A DNA stretch of 64,000 nt from Lachnospiraceae bacterium. GTDB lineage: Bacteria; Bacillota; Clostridia; Lachnospirales; Lachnospiraceae. Numbering within the stretch: position 1 is the first letter of the stretch; each line of letters begins with the position of its first letter. The stretch spans positions 27,430-91,429 of the forward strand of contig JAILRH010000083.1 in assembly GCA_024698345.1 (NCBI GenBank), given 5' to 3'. Below the pieces are notes generated by a model. The model was given only the letters and a program-made list of their open reading frames with translations. It was not told where the DNA came from and ran no database searches. A program made the translations under genes and the position numbers. Shown in pieces: positions 30,929-40,858 of this stretch.

Positions 30929-31132
30929 TTAATGTTCATATCCATCAGACCTGATGAATCCACCTTCGGCATCAAGTAGAACTGCTGCATGCTTTTTCAC
31001 ATTACTTATCGCTGCCGCTGCTAATACAGTATAATACTTGCTTTCTGCCTGATTGATGTCGTTATAGCTTGTGACTATGTTGGAAGTTTGTCCTTCCTCG
31101 TTTGTTTGTAATTCAATAACAAGATAATTCAT
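30929..31132 (-). CDS. Small phage hypothetical protein
   Basis: 67 aa in tail module. Confidence 0.65.
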   Translation of the reverse strand: MNYLVIELQTNEEGQTSNIVTSYNDINQAESKYYTVLAAAAISNVKKHAAVLLDAEGGFIRSDGYEH

Positions 31133-31145
31133 TGTTTCTCCTCCT

Positions 31146-32795
31146 TTATCCGATTCTTTCTACTTTGACAAATCCTTTATTTGAGTTTACCGGGTATAAT
31201 TCTAATCTATACATCTTTCCTTGCACAGGAGTAAATACATTGTTAGCACAGTCATCACCATAATAATTAGCCCATTTTGATGCGTATGTTCCTGCAAACA
31301 CAATCGTACAGTTCGCACCTGCCGTAAAATAAACGAAGCAACGTGTATATGATAAACCAGAGCCTGGATTAAAACTTCCTGTATTAATAGTTATCTTCGT
31401 TACCCCTGCACTGGTAAAGAAGTTTTGCTCGATTCTTCCAGCGTAGGGGGTTATGGCTGGTTGTGACGAACTTACGTTGAATCTTTTTGGTGCTTCCATA
31501 TATGTTGGAGCTGTTGTTGAAGAAACTCCGTATAACATCTTTACAGAAACCGACAATTGTGTTCTTCCTTGACTGAAATATTTATACACATAATATACAA
31601 AGTATAAATTATAGTAGCCATCAATAATCAAGTCTCCCTTTTTTATTCCTTTTAAGTCGATGTTTTCGTCTTCATATATCGCAAAACTAGGTGAAGACAT
31701 TGAAGAATTTAATATGAAGATGTGTGGGTATCCTTGAATAAACTCTTCACCTACCCTATAATAATTCTTATACTCGGGAGTTGGTTCGTTATAACTTGTT
31801 GAGCCATGCAGTTCGTACTCTTTGATTGTTGAGTCATCTTTCTTGTAAGTAATGGACATATGATCTGCGTTTGCTGGAATTGCCGAAGTGGCAAGCTGAT
31901 AATATGGTGTATTCGTACCACTACTGGTAAATATTCTTTTTTCAATAAACTGATTGTCCTCTGTATAATATGCAACCATTCCATTTAATAGGGCATTCGG
32001 TAATGATTTCCTATAAAAGTAGTAACTTGATAAACTATGGTCAATCTTTATATCTGTGTAAGTATTATAAATAGGTGCATATGCTAAGTTACCTTCATCA
32101 TCAACATATTTATCAACTTCCAAATTATTAGGGTTAAGCAGGTTTTCTTTGCCTACTTCTAACATCCCATAATCCTTAAGCAACTTATCTGCTAGAGGTA
32201 ACGTCCCCACATCCTCTGTTAATGGATACCCAGCTATTGTTCGTGTATCAGGAGTCAATCCCTCTCTTACTTCATTCACATCTTCTGGAGTAAAGTAGTC
32301 AACGTATTTTTCAGGAGTTTTTCCAGGATTTCCTTGTGGCCCCATTTCCCCATCTTTTCCGTTAAACCTTCCAGCATCAGCATCATCCCTTACTGATTGT
32401 GCGACAGCTTCTGTTTGTTCCATTATTTGTTCCATCTGTTCTCGGAATGTCTGTTCGTCTTCAGGAGCAATGTAATCATCCGGCTTGATTCTGTTTCTTA
32501 TTGGAATGTGGATTATCTTAATTGTCTCACTGGAATCCTCGCCAACCATATAAACATAAGCCACTATTCTTTTTCCTGTTTCCAATAAAGAATCCGGAAT
32601 TGTCACAGACTGATCAATTATTATCTTATTAAGAGTTGCCTGATCCCCCTCATTTGTAAAATGCACTTCCACTCCATTATCAATGTCTTCAAACTGAATA
32701 ACCTGTCCTGTGTCATACTGAGTAAGTTCAGGAGTGGTCACTATTGCTTTTCCATTAAAACGGACTGTAAGGACATTTTCGTTTCTTGTCACCAT
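31146..32795 (-). CDS. Baseplate upper protein (BppU-like) / receptor-binding tail protein
   Basis: N-terminal BppU-like domain, coiled coil, collagen-like GKDGEMGPQGNPGKTP. Confidence 0.75.
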   Translation of the reverse strand: MVTRNENVLTVRFNGKAIVTTPELTQYDTGQVIQFEDIDNGVEVHFTNEGDQATLNKIIIDQSVTIPDSLLETGKRIVAYVYMVGEDSSETIKIIHIPIRNRIKPDDYIAPEDEQTFREQMEQIMEQTEAVAQSVRDDADAGRFNGKDGEMGPQGNPGKTPEKYVDYFTPEDVNEVREGLTPDTRTIAGYPLTEDVGTLPLADKLLKDYGMLEVGKENLLNPNNLEVDKYVDDEGNLAYAPIYNTYTDIKIDHSLSSYYFYRKSLPNALLNGMVAYYTEDNQFIEKRIFTSSGTNTPYYQLATSAIPANADHMSITYKKDDSTIKEYELHGSTSYNEPTPEYKNYYRVGEEFIQGYPHIFILNSSMSSPSFAIYEDENIDLKGIKKGDLIIDGYYNLYFVYYVYKYFSQGRTQLSVSVKMLYGVSSTTAPTYMEAPKRFNVSSSQPAITPYAGRIEQNFFTSAGVTKITINTGSFNPGSGLSYTRCFVYFTAGANCTIVFAGTYASKWANYYGDDCANNVFTPVQGKMYRLELYPVNSNKGFVKVERIG

Positions 32796-32812
32796 TTTTT
32801 ATTTCCTCCCCT

Positions 32813-34822
32813 CTATTCGTATCTCGATTCTATTTCGTCTGTCAGCATATTAATGCCGCTTAATACTCTCTTAAGTATTGGAGTCTTTTTGTTTTTTATC
32901 TCAACTCCATTTTCATGATACTCTTCGACATCGTAAGTAATCCAATCTCCTACCTCAACAAACGGAAGTCCTAAAGCAACGATATTTGTCGGATCATACA
33001 CATATGAAGCACTTCCCAATTGAGAGTTAACATATGCAAGAAAATCGCTAGGTGATTCATCATAATCCTTAATTGCTCCCGGAACGATTGAAAGAACATT
33101 ATCTGCGTTAGTTCCAACTATAACATCTCCATTATCATCAACGTATTTACGTTCGTTGCACCTATAAACGTTATCGGAGTATTCCAACGAATCATACTCA
33201 TATAATCTCGAATAATTTATTCTTCCACTTGGGTGATACAATTCGCTCATTCGCTCCCAATATTCAGAATCATCATTAGGTGGACTAGTGTAAACAGCAT
33301 CAAATAAACATTTGTAATATACCGTTCCTTCATCTGTCCTAACACATACCACTTGATTTTCCACATAGGTTGTTCCCGGAACAAATTCGCCATTATAATA
33401 TGTATCCTCTTCCGGAACAGCCAATGACTTAAAAATGATATGTGCGTTAATCGGATTGATAACCGCACATACTTCGTTAATATTACAGATTGTCTTTAGT
33501 AATTCAACAGCTCCATAATAATCAGAATTAGGGACCATCGTTGATACATACCCATTAAAATGCAATTGATTACTTGAATCGAATATAATACCTAAAGTAG
33601 TGCTCAAAGAACTAACAAAAGTATTTAACACTGTTCTTGTAACACTTGAAGTTTCCCACCCCACAGATCCTGATGATGGTTGAGCATTAGGATTATACTG
33701 GGCTGATCCATCATAAGATTTTCGTTTATAATATTCATATCCAGGATTCGGGGAAAATTCATTGTTAAATCGCACTATTTCTCCGACATTGTAGTACTTC
33801 CCTCTAACCCAGTCTCCAACGTAAGATTTATTACTAACAGGAATAAGTGAAGTTCCATCTATTTTTGCTGCCTTATATAACGCATCATACGCAATTATAT
33901 CTTTTAATCTCCTATCCTTTTGTCGATTTGCTGATACTATTTTCCCCCTAAACAATACAATATCATCCGTAAGACTTGTATCAATATATCCAAAATTGTG
34001 TTCCCTATAGTTATTTACTGAATCAAATCTATCAGTAAGACATATCCTACTATGCAAAGCATTACTTTCATCTTCCAATTGTGAAGAGATTCTTATCTGA
34101 TATGACTCAACGTCATCCTCTATATTTTCCACTACATAATTATCTTCAAAAGATGCTTCAACATTATTTGTCCTAATTATTGTTGGGAATTCCAAAATAT
34201 CATCATTAACTAATGGGGCATTATAATACTCAATCACATCATTTGAAAAGCTGCTTTGATTTTCATGAACCACTAATACTTCATCTTCTATCTGAGGAGG
34301 AACTATAGTTTCCAACAGTTGAATTGTCATTTCATCAAAATCGTTATTTTCAAAATATATACGAGTCCCATTTCCACTGTTATTAATAGAATCGCTTGTA
34401 AAAACTACTGTACTTCCTGAAGTAGTCCTAATCCAAGAACTAATACTCAAATCACTTCCCCATGGGATTAAAAAACTATAGTAATTTCTAGATTGTATAA
34501 CTACATCATTCTCTTTATATGCTCTCCCATTTACATAAAATCCCTTATAATGAGGATCCTTAACAGAAATATTCACCACAATATCTTTATCTGACAAATC
34601 CTCTTCAACATCAAGGACTGTCAGTTCAAACTGTGCAGCATTACAGCCTCCAAATGAAAGAGTATTATCCTCGCATATACTCTGCGTCAACTTCATTGAT
34701 TCGCCATATATATTCTCATTAGTGATGTCCGGAATGTTATCATTAGGAAAAGAGACTGTCAGGTACTTCGGAACATTGTACTCTGAATATACCTTTTTAG
34801 TGAAATCCGATACGTTAATCAC
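32813..34822 (-). CDS. Phage tail/baseplate protein with chitin-binding-like modules
   Basis: 669 aa; two W..Y..G..V....YYK/YYKCL modules (WVRGKYYNVGEIVRFNN..YEYYKRKS; FVPGTTYVENQVVCV..VYYKCL). Confidence 0.75.
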   Translation of the reverse strand: MINVSDFTKKVYSEYNVPKYLTVSFPNDNIPDITNENIYGESMKLTQSICEDNTLSFGGCNAAQFELTVLDVEEDLSDKDIVVNISVKDPHYKGFYVNGRAYKENDVVIQSRNYYSFLIPWGSDLSISSWIRTTSGSTVVFTSDSINNSGNGTRIYFENNDFDEMTIQLLETIVPPQIEDEVLVVHENQSSFSNDVIEYYNAPLVNDDILEFPTIIRTNNVEASFEDNYVVENIEDDVESYQIRISSQLEDESNALHSRICLTDRFDSVNNYREHNFGYIDTSLTDDIVLFRGKIVSANRQKDRRLKDIIAYDALYKAAKIDGTSLIPVSNKSYVGDWVRGKYYNVGEIVRFNNEFSPNPGYEYYKRKSYDGSAQYNPNAQPSSGSVGWETSSVTRTVLNTFVSSLSTTLGIIFDSSNQLHFNGYVSTMVPNSDYYGAVELLKTICNINEVCAVINPINAHIIFKSLAVPEEDTYYNGEFVPGTTYVENQVVCVRTDEGTVYYKCLFDAVYTSPPNDDSEYWERMSELYHPSGRINYSRLYEYDSLEYSDNVYRCNERKYVDDNGDVIVGTNADNVLSIVPGAIKDYDESPSDFLAYVNSQLGSASYVYDPTNIVALGLPFVEVGDWITYDVEEYHENGVEIKNKKTPILKRVLSGINMLTDEIESRYE

Positions 34823-34840
34823 TTCTTTCCATCTCCCTTC

Positions 34841-35248
34841 CTAATACTGTATAAATGCTATTCTGATACCGTTATAGGTTATGTCGTTTCCTTTAATTGA
34901 CTTAATCGTGTAATCTATATCCGGAACGTATACCGTTGCTTTCTTGTAACAAAGATTCTCATTATTCCAGTATTCAATAACCATCTTTCGCTGAATCGTA
35001 TCGATAAAATTAGAGCTAAGGAGTGCTTGTATCTCACTTAGCTCTGCTAATGATAACGGACATGTTTCAAACTCTATCTTTGTCTTGTAATTCTTACTTG
35101 TCTGTCTGTGAAGCAGGTTATTCGCATCACGATATGCTTTTAACTCAGTTCTCTGATTATCTGTCGATTTGTACGTTTCAGCTTTTATATACTTAAGAGG
35201 AAATTCAGTATTTCCACATTTAAGTAGCCATCCGCTAAAATTTGCCAT
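34841..35248 (-). CDS. DUF6711-like phage protein
   Basis: Position between tape measure and baseplate genes. Confidence 0.6.
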   Translation of the reverse strand: MANFSGWLLKCGNTEFPLKYIKAETYKSTDNQRTELKAYRDANNLLHRQTSKNYKTKIEFETCPLSLAELSEIQALLSSNFIDTIQRKMVIEYWNNENLCYKKATVYVPDIDYTIKSIKGNDITYNGIRIAFIQY

Positions 35249-35261
35249 ACTTTATTCCCTC

Positions 35262-38159
35262 CTATCTGCAAAATGCTGGGTCAGGTTTTCCTGTTCTGTT
35301 TTTCTGCTTCTGAGCTTCTGTTCGAACTACTTTGTATAATCCTCTGGCATCACCTTCAAGATATACGTTAACGGCTACTTCTCCTGCTCCACCAACTCCT
35401 TCTTCAGCAAGTGCTGTCTTGAATGCCTGAATCATAGTATCAAGTGGTGTCTCAATGTTAGTCCCATGTTGCTGATCACCGAGCATAGCAAGGAATGGTG
35501 CTTTTGGTGGAATGACAGCTCCTTTGGCGAGATGTGGAATTCTAGGCACTGGAAGTGGATTCTCGCCCCATAGTCCTGAGAACGGTTTAACATTTAACAC
35601 TTCTACACCTCTTATAGTATTAAGCATGTCATTGATTTTGCTAAATGGCTTTTCAACGATAACGTTAATTCCATCAACAAGCTTATTAACTATTCCTTTG
35701 AAAGTATTCGCTATTCCATCCTTGATTCCGTCAAATATCTTTCCACCTGCAGAGAATACATTCTTAACTCTTGTCCATGCATCTGTAAATTTCTGTTCAA
35801 ACCAAGTAGCAACATTTCCAAATACTCCTTTTATGCCTTCCCAGACATCAATAAATACTTTTTTAAGAGTTGTTACAACAGCTTTTATTCTTTTTACTGC
35901 AGAAGTAAATTTATCAGCAATTCCAGGAATAAATAAGTCCAAAGTATTAAGAATGCCGTTTATTATTCCTACAAATATCTTTTTAATGCCATCCCATGCT
36001 TTCTTCCAATCACCTGTAATAGCACCACTTATGGTATCGATTACTCCCTCAACAACTGTTACTATTGAATCAATAGCTTTAACTATTCTATTGATTACTT
36101 TCGAAAATTCCTTCCAAAGCAATACAAGAACTATTGATATTTTTTCAATCGCTTCTTTTACAATCCAATCAATCACCGGCTGAAGGAATACCAAAAGCTG
36201 ACTTACGCACTCCACAATCTTTGCAATCACATCAATGACATGCGATGCAAGAGGTTGAATAGTTTCATTTAAAAGTTTACCTATTTCTGTTGCTAAATAA
36301 TCAAGAACCGGTGCCAAATACCGGTTATATGCATCAAGCATTGTTGAAAAAGTATCAGTCAACACCTGCTTCATGTTATTGAATGCAGGCTCAATATGTT
36401 CACTATAACTTTTATTAATTGAAGCAAATGTATTTTCAACAAATTTCTTTATTTCTGAAATCACTTTGCTTACAGGCTTCAATGTATTTTCTAAAGATTT
36501 CTTTATCTTATCTGAATTGTTTATGATTGGCGATGTAATAAGGTCCCACAAATCAGTCCCAAATCTTGTAGCAAGTTCGTTGACTTCCAAGAATGCCGTA
36601 GAAAAAATATCTATCAGATCAGCGACTATCTGCTGAGCTGATTCCCCTTCAAACACAGTGAAAATATCAGCTACTGCAACCGCAAAGTTGCCTGAAATAT
36701 CCCTTGACCGTTTTGAAAGGTCAAACAAATTAACAATTTTGTCTTTAATATATTCACTATTCTCTCCAAGATACTTATCAATTCCACCAAGCAACATCGT
36801 TCCAATACTTGTTGCTACACTGGCAACCGAGCCACTAACTCTTCCCCAATTATATATAACATTATCTGCCCAAGACGAAGCACTGTTTAAAACTCCCTTG
36901 TCTGTGAATATTCCGATTGCTTTATTCTTAATTCCATCAAGATATCCACCTATCTTTGTTAGTCCGTCAGACTTGAAGCCTTCCGAAAAGCCCTGTTTGA
37001 AAATACCAAATAGCTGTTTAGCTTTTCCGGTTATTTTATCCAAAGTCTTTTCAAATTTCTTAAATGACTTATCTCCGGCTTCTGCTGTACTTCCAAAGTC
37101 AACAGATGGTATTTCAGTACTTCCACTTCCGGATGAACTATCTGACGAATCATTCTGCTCCATAACTTTTAGTTCATCAAATACAGCTAACGAACTCTTT
37201 GCCTTTTTGGCAGCCTTCTTTGCAGCATCTCCAATCCCTTCTACATTATCAGAAGCAGCTCCTGCGCTATCTGCTATGGCATCAACGCTTTTCTTTGTCT
37301 TATCTGTTCCATCTGTTTTTTTCTTTGAGAACATCTCTGTAAAAGCTTTGAATGACTCTGCCAGTACAGCTAACCGCCCTATAAGTGTATTTACAACCTT
37401 GATAATCGGTGTAAACAGATTAATAAGACCTTGTCCTATATTTGCCTTCAAGCTATCTATCTGAAGATTAAGGATACGCATCTGATTTGCCCATCCGTCA
37501 GATGTTCTAGCAAAGTCTCCGGACGCATCTGCAAGTTGCTTTTGAACAAATGAATATCTAAGAGCAACCTTTTCCTGCTCGGTCATCTTGGAGGTTGTTT
37601 TTCCGAATCCGTTAGCAAGCGCGTACTGATCCAGAGCAGTTTGAGTCATTACAACACCCAAATCTTTGAGCGATTCTGTCTCTCCGCTAAATACAGCTTT
37701 TAATTTTGTATATGCTGCATCCTGGTCAATGTTGTAGAATGATGCCACATCTCCGGCTAATCCTGTAAGCGTTGTACTCATATCAGCCGCTGCCTTTTCA
37801 GAGAATCCAAAAGCTTTTGCCATACTTCCCAAAGTACCTGCATATCTCTTGGCCATTGTTTCTGACAAGCCAAATTTTGTAGCCGCGTTGCTTGCGAATT
37901 GGTCAATAGTCTTGTTCATCTTTGGAAATGCCACATCAACTACGTTCTGCACTTCTGCCAAATCACTACCAAGCTCTACACACTGACTTCCTAGCTTTGC
38001 AAGAGCTTTTACAGCAAATGCTCCGGCTATTATCTTTCCCGCTTTCTTTGCAAGATTTGTAACTCCCTTAAGCTGTGAATCAAATTTCTTCTGATTCAAG
38101 ACCAAATCAAGACTTACCTGTCCTACGCTTGTTCCACCACTATTTCCTGGCATATACAA
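35262..38159 (-). CDS. Phage tail tape measure protein
   Basis: 965 aa, helical with hydrophobic segments, tape-measure N-terminus (SDLAEVQNVVDVAFPKMNKTIDQFASNAATKFGLSE). Confidence 0.9.
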   Translation of the reverse strand: MYMPGNSGGTSVGQVSLDLVLNQKKFDSQLKGVTNLAKKAGKIIAGAFAVKALAKLGSQCVELGSDLAEVQNVVDVAFPKMNKTIDQFASNAATKFGLSETMAKRYAGTLGSMAKAFGFSEKAAADMSTTLTGLAGDVASFYNIDQDAAYTKLKAVFSGETESLKDLGVVMTQTALDQYALANGFGKTTSKMTEQEKVALRYSFVQKQLADASGDFARTSDGWANQMRILNLQIDSLKANIGQGLINLFTPIIKVVNTLIGRLAVLAESFKAFTEMFSKKKTDGTDKTKKSVDAIADSAGAASDNVEGIGDAAKKAAKKAKSSLAVFDELKVMEQNDSSDSSSGSGSTEIPSVDFGSTAEAGDKSFKKFEKTLDKITGKAKQLFGIFKQGFSEGFKSDGLTKIGGYLDGIKNKAIGIFTDKGVLNSASSWADNVIYNWGRVSGSVASVATSIGTMLLGGIDKYLGENSEYIKDKIVNLFDLSKRSRDISGNFAVAVADIFTVFEGESAQQIVADLIDIFSTAFLEVNELATRFGTDLWDLITSPIINNSDKIKKSLENTLKPVSKVISEIKKFVENTFASINKSYSEHIEPAFNNMKQVLTDTFSTMLDAYNRYLAPVLDYLATEIGKLLNETIQPLASHVIDVIAKIVECVSQLLVFLQPVIDWIVKEAIEKISIVLVLLWKEFSKVINRIVKAIDSIVTVVEGVIDTISGAITGDWKKAWDGIKKIFVGIINGILNTLDLFIPGIADKFTSAVKRIKAVVTTLKKVFIDVWEGIKGVFGNVATWFEQKFTDAWTRVKNVFSAGGKIFDGIKDGIANTFKGIVNKLVDGINVIVEKPFSKINDMLNTIRGVEVLNVKPFSGLWGENPLPVPRIPHLAKGAVIPPKAPFLAMLGDQQHGTNIETPLDTMIQAFKTALAEEGVGGAGEVAVNVYLEGDARGLYKVVRTEAQKQKNRTGKPDPAFCR

Positions 38160-38169
38160 CCTCCTTTCC

Positions 38170-38514
38170 CTAATTCATCTGAATACCTGCCATTGCTAAA
38201 AAGATGTTTTTAAAGTTATCAAGCACTTCATTCATGTCTGCAGTGCTTAATTTTGGAGAATGTTTGCTTCTCCACTCGTTTCTTATTCTGTGCTGGTCAG
38301 CTGTAAAGCTCTTTAAGGTGTCTGTATCTTCTTCAGCTCTTATTGTGACTATTCTGCCAAGAACTGTATCAGGAGATAATCCTATAAGAAGAGTCCTAAA
38401 CTCTGACCACCTCATATTCTTAATGTCTGAAATCCTTAGTCCATACTGTGTGGTAAAAGATGCAACTATCAAGTCGAAATCTTCTATCAGGTCATAGTAT
38501 GGATCTGAGTTTAC
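38170..38514 (-). CDS. Tail assembly chaperone, C-terminal part, probably made by -1 frameshift
   Basis: Frame is open without ATG back to 38514 at a GGGG|TAA slip site (VNSDPYYDLIEDFDLIVASFTTQYG...). Confidence 0.65.
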   Translation of the reverse strand, partial: VNSDPYYDLIEDFDLIVASFTTQYGLRISDIKNMRWSEFRTLLIGLSPDTVLGRIVTIRAEEDTDTLKSFTADQHRIRNEWRSKHSPKLSTADMNEVLDNFKNIFLAMAGIQMN

Positions 38515-38810
38515 CCCAACTCTTCATCCTCTTCATCTGTTCCTGATGCCACTCCAATAGCTGTCATAACTACTGTTGAGTAATCATCAAAATTGAGATT
38601 GAGTTCTCTTAATTTAAGAGATGATTCCTCAGTAAAAACCGTCTTGCACATTTCTTCAACATCCTGAATTGATGGTGAGTCAGAAGCCAATCCCATAACT
38701 TTTAATACATTTTCAGCTGATGCATCAACTTCCAAATCAACACCCTTAACTCTGATAACAGGATTCTCTTCGAAATTTAATTTATCTGTAATATCAATAA
38801 TTTTTGACAT
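38511..38810 (-). CDS. Tail assembly chaperone (gpG-like)
   Basis: MSKIIDITDKLNFEENPVIRVKGVDLEV; small acidic protein before tape measure; start adjusted. Confidence 0.75.
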   Translation of the reverse strand: MSKIIDITDKLNFEENPVIRVKGVDLEVDASAENVLKVMGLASDSPSIQDVEEMCKTVFTEESSLKLRELNLNFDDYSTVVMTAIGVASGTDEEDEELG

Positions 38811-38834
38811 ATTATTTTCTTCCTCTCTTGCCAA

Positions 38835-38880
38835 AATAAGGAGCAAGGCTTATTCCCTGCTCCTATCTTCCAATTTTCAT
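38835..38880 (-). terminator. Terminator after the major tail protein
   Basis: Minus AGGAGCA..TGCTCCTTATTTT. Confidence 0.65.
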
Positions 38881-38881
38881 A

Positions 38882-39328
38882 TTAAACAGCCGGTGTAACT
38901 GTTGGCTTGCCATTTGACATTACGTCAAATTCAAGCGGCGCTACATTTGTACTGTCTGCGGCTCCAATTGCTGTAACGTTAATAACAGCATTTGCAAATG
39001 TAACTACTGTCCCATCAGGGAAAGTCCATGCAAAATCTGCCTCTGCTTCTCTACCGTTTTTGAATGCAAGACCTGCAATATAATCATTGCCATCATCACC
39101 AACATTTCTCTTTCCTTTAACGGAAATAGTAACTGATTTGGCAGTCATTAATCTTCTTGTCCAACCTTCACTATTCATAGGTGTCCACTCTTCAACTCCG
39201 TTGTCAAACGAAACAGAAAAGCCTTCCATATCTGCAATTGCGTCTAAATTTGATGCTGTTGTTCCCGGAGCACCTACTTTAAACTGATTTTCGTAAACAG
39301 GATATACTCCTGTGAATGGATCTGACAT
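38882..39328 (-). CDS. Major tail protein
   Basis: 148 aa; tail-tube-type fold pattern (GFSVSFDNGVEEWTPMNSEGWTRRLMTAKSVTISVKGKRNVGDDGNDYI). Confidence 0.8.
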   Translation of the reverse strand: MSDPFTGVYPVYENQFKVGAPGTTASNLDAIADMEGFSVSFDNGVEEWTPMNSEGWTRRLMTAKSVTISVKGKRNVGDDGNDYIAGLAFKNGREAEADFAWTFPDGTVVTFANAVINVTAIGAADSTNVAPLEFDVMSNGKPTVTPAV

Positions 39329-39330
39329 AT

Positions 39331-39732
39331 CTATTCTCCTTTCGTGTAATACATATCTAATTCAATAACTCTCTCATAAACTCCGTTGTCATCAGTTCCT
39401 ACATCAATAGGCTCTGCGTTTAAAAGTCTGATAAAAGGTATTTGAACATTATTAATTGTTACATTGTTACTATTTTTAATCGCTTCAAACAGCTCCCATG
39501 CTGCCTGTTCGGTTTCATCAGCATCTAAATTCCAATGAACCAGGATAGAAATTGGTTTCACGTCATAGCTAGCCAAATCATAACCACCAATACATATTCT
39601 TGGCTCGTAGGAATTCTTTCGCTGATATACACCGATTGACTTTTTCTGCTTTGCGTCTAACTTTCCCATATAAAAGTGTTCGCCTACTTCCAAAGTCTTA
39701 AGCCAATCTTTGACATCTTTTAGTAGTATCAT
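39331..39732 (-). CDS. Phage minor capsid/tail completion protein
   Basis: Position and size. Confidence 0.65.
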   Translation of the reverse strand: MILLKDVKDWLKTLEVGEHFYMGKLDAKQKKSIGVYQRKNSYEPRICIGGYDLASYDVKPISILVHWNLDADETEQAAWELFEAIKNSNNVTINNVQIPFIRLLNAEPIDVGTDDNGVYERVIELDMYYTKGE

Positions 39733-40109
39733 TACAAACCTCCTAATGCTTTCATTCGCTCTTTGAATACTTGTCTTGCAAAATCTTTCTTTTCACCTTC
39801 AATATACGGTTCAAACCATTTACCTCCGGCATCTGAGTTCTCTGCTTTGCTGAAGTTGTATTCCGGATGAAAATATAAACGTCTTGCATATGGAGTGCTG
39901 GATACTATCGTGCAGGATCCCTTTTGACTGTTCCTATAATCAACGAATGTTTGAGTATTCTGAAGAGTTCCTGACCTACGTGGCATAGTCTGTGATTGGA
40001 CCAAATCAGTATGCAGCGCTTCTGCAGTCTGCTCTAATGCTGTAACCTTAGCAGCTGTAATTCTATTGATTAACCCTGAATTAATTCGTACTGTTGAATC
40101 TGCATGCAT
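39732..40109 (-). CDS. Phage minor capsid protein (HK97 gp10-like)
   Basis: Position; SQTMPRRSGTLQNTQTFVDY, YARRLYFHPEYNFS. Confidence 0.75.
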   Translation of the reverse strand: MHADSTVRINSGLINRITAAKVTALEQTAEALHTDLVQSQTMPRRSGTLQNTQTFVDYRNSQKGSCTIVSSTPYARRLYFHPEYNFSKAENSDAGGKWFEPYIEGEKKDFARQVFKERMKALGGL

Positions 40110-40110
40110 G

Positions 40111-40458
40111 TTACTCCACCTCCAGCTTCGTGTAATTCACTGTTCCATCCGGATTGCGTGCTTTAGTGCCCTTGTAGAGCTTTCTTTCCACTCCATTAAC
40201 AATTACTACTCCACTGCTCAAAACTGCTAAATCAGGGGCAATATCCCCTCGTATCAAAGCTGTTCCGCTTAAGGTTACAAGCTTCTTATCAGCTGTTAGA
40301 ACTGTATGGGCATTATCTTGCCAATTACATAGCAGTTCGCCCTCAAAAGCAATAACGGGACCACCTGTCTCGGTAAGTCCCTCTCCATACACCGTCACTT
40401 CAACAGGTGTTTTGCACATCGATTTTGGAATTAATTCTGGATATTTCATAATAATCAC
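40111..40458 (-). CDS. Phage minor capsid / head closure protein
   Basis: 115 aa; position. Confidence 0.65.
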   Translation of the reverse strand: MIIMKYPELIPKSMCKTPVEVTVYGEGLTETGGPVIAFEGELLCNWQDNAHTVLTADKKLVTLSGTALIRGDIAPDLAVLSSGVVIVNGVERKLYKGTKARNPDGTVNYTKLEVE

Positions 40459-40461
40459 CGC

Positions 40462-40851
40462 CTATAATAATCTGCAGCACAGACCTGTCTGTTTTAATTT
40501 ACTGTAAATATCTGTCTTCATGGCCACTCCATTTTCTACATGAACATTCCAGGAAGCACCAAAAGACATTGAAACTCCATTAATACTGTAACTTGTAAGT
40601 ATAGTATCAATAACATCAGCATTCTCATATTCGAACTCAGCCTGCTCACAAACTACTTCTTTGATAAGGTCCTGTTGATACACAGCGAGATTATCAATCC
40701 CCTTGCCAACAATTCGATTGAAGGTAAGGGAATCAATGTGCCTGCTCGCTGTCAAAAGAGCTTTATCTCTATCTTCTTGAGGAATAATGTCATAACCTAA
40801 AGAAAGATATTCGTCAGAGTTTACATATGGTTCATAAGCCATACAAATCAC
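40462..40851 (-). CDS. Head-tail connector (gp6-like)
   Basis: 129 aa, after capsid gene. Confidence 0.65.
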   Translation of the reverse strand: MICMAYEPYVNSDEYLSLGYDIIPQEDRDKALLTASRHIDSLTFNRIVGKGIDNLAVYQQDLIKEVVCEQAEFEYENADVIDTILTSYSINGVSMSFGASWNVHVENGVAMKTDIYSKLKQTGLCCRLL

Positions 40852-40858
40852 TCCTTAT

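Noticed and set aside
35512-37464. Long + strand ORFs (223 and 268 aa) inside the tape measure gene
   Set aside because: Antisense shadows of a biased-composition coding sequence; no SD and implausible composition.
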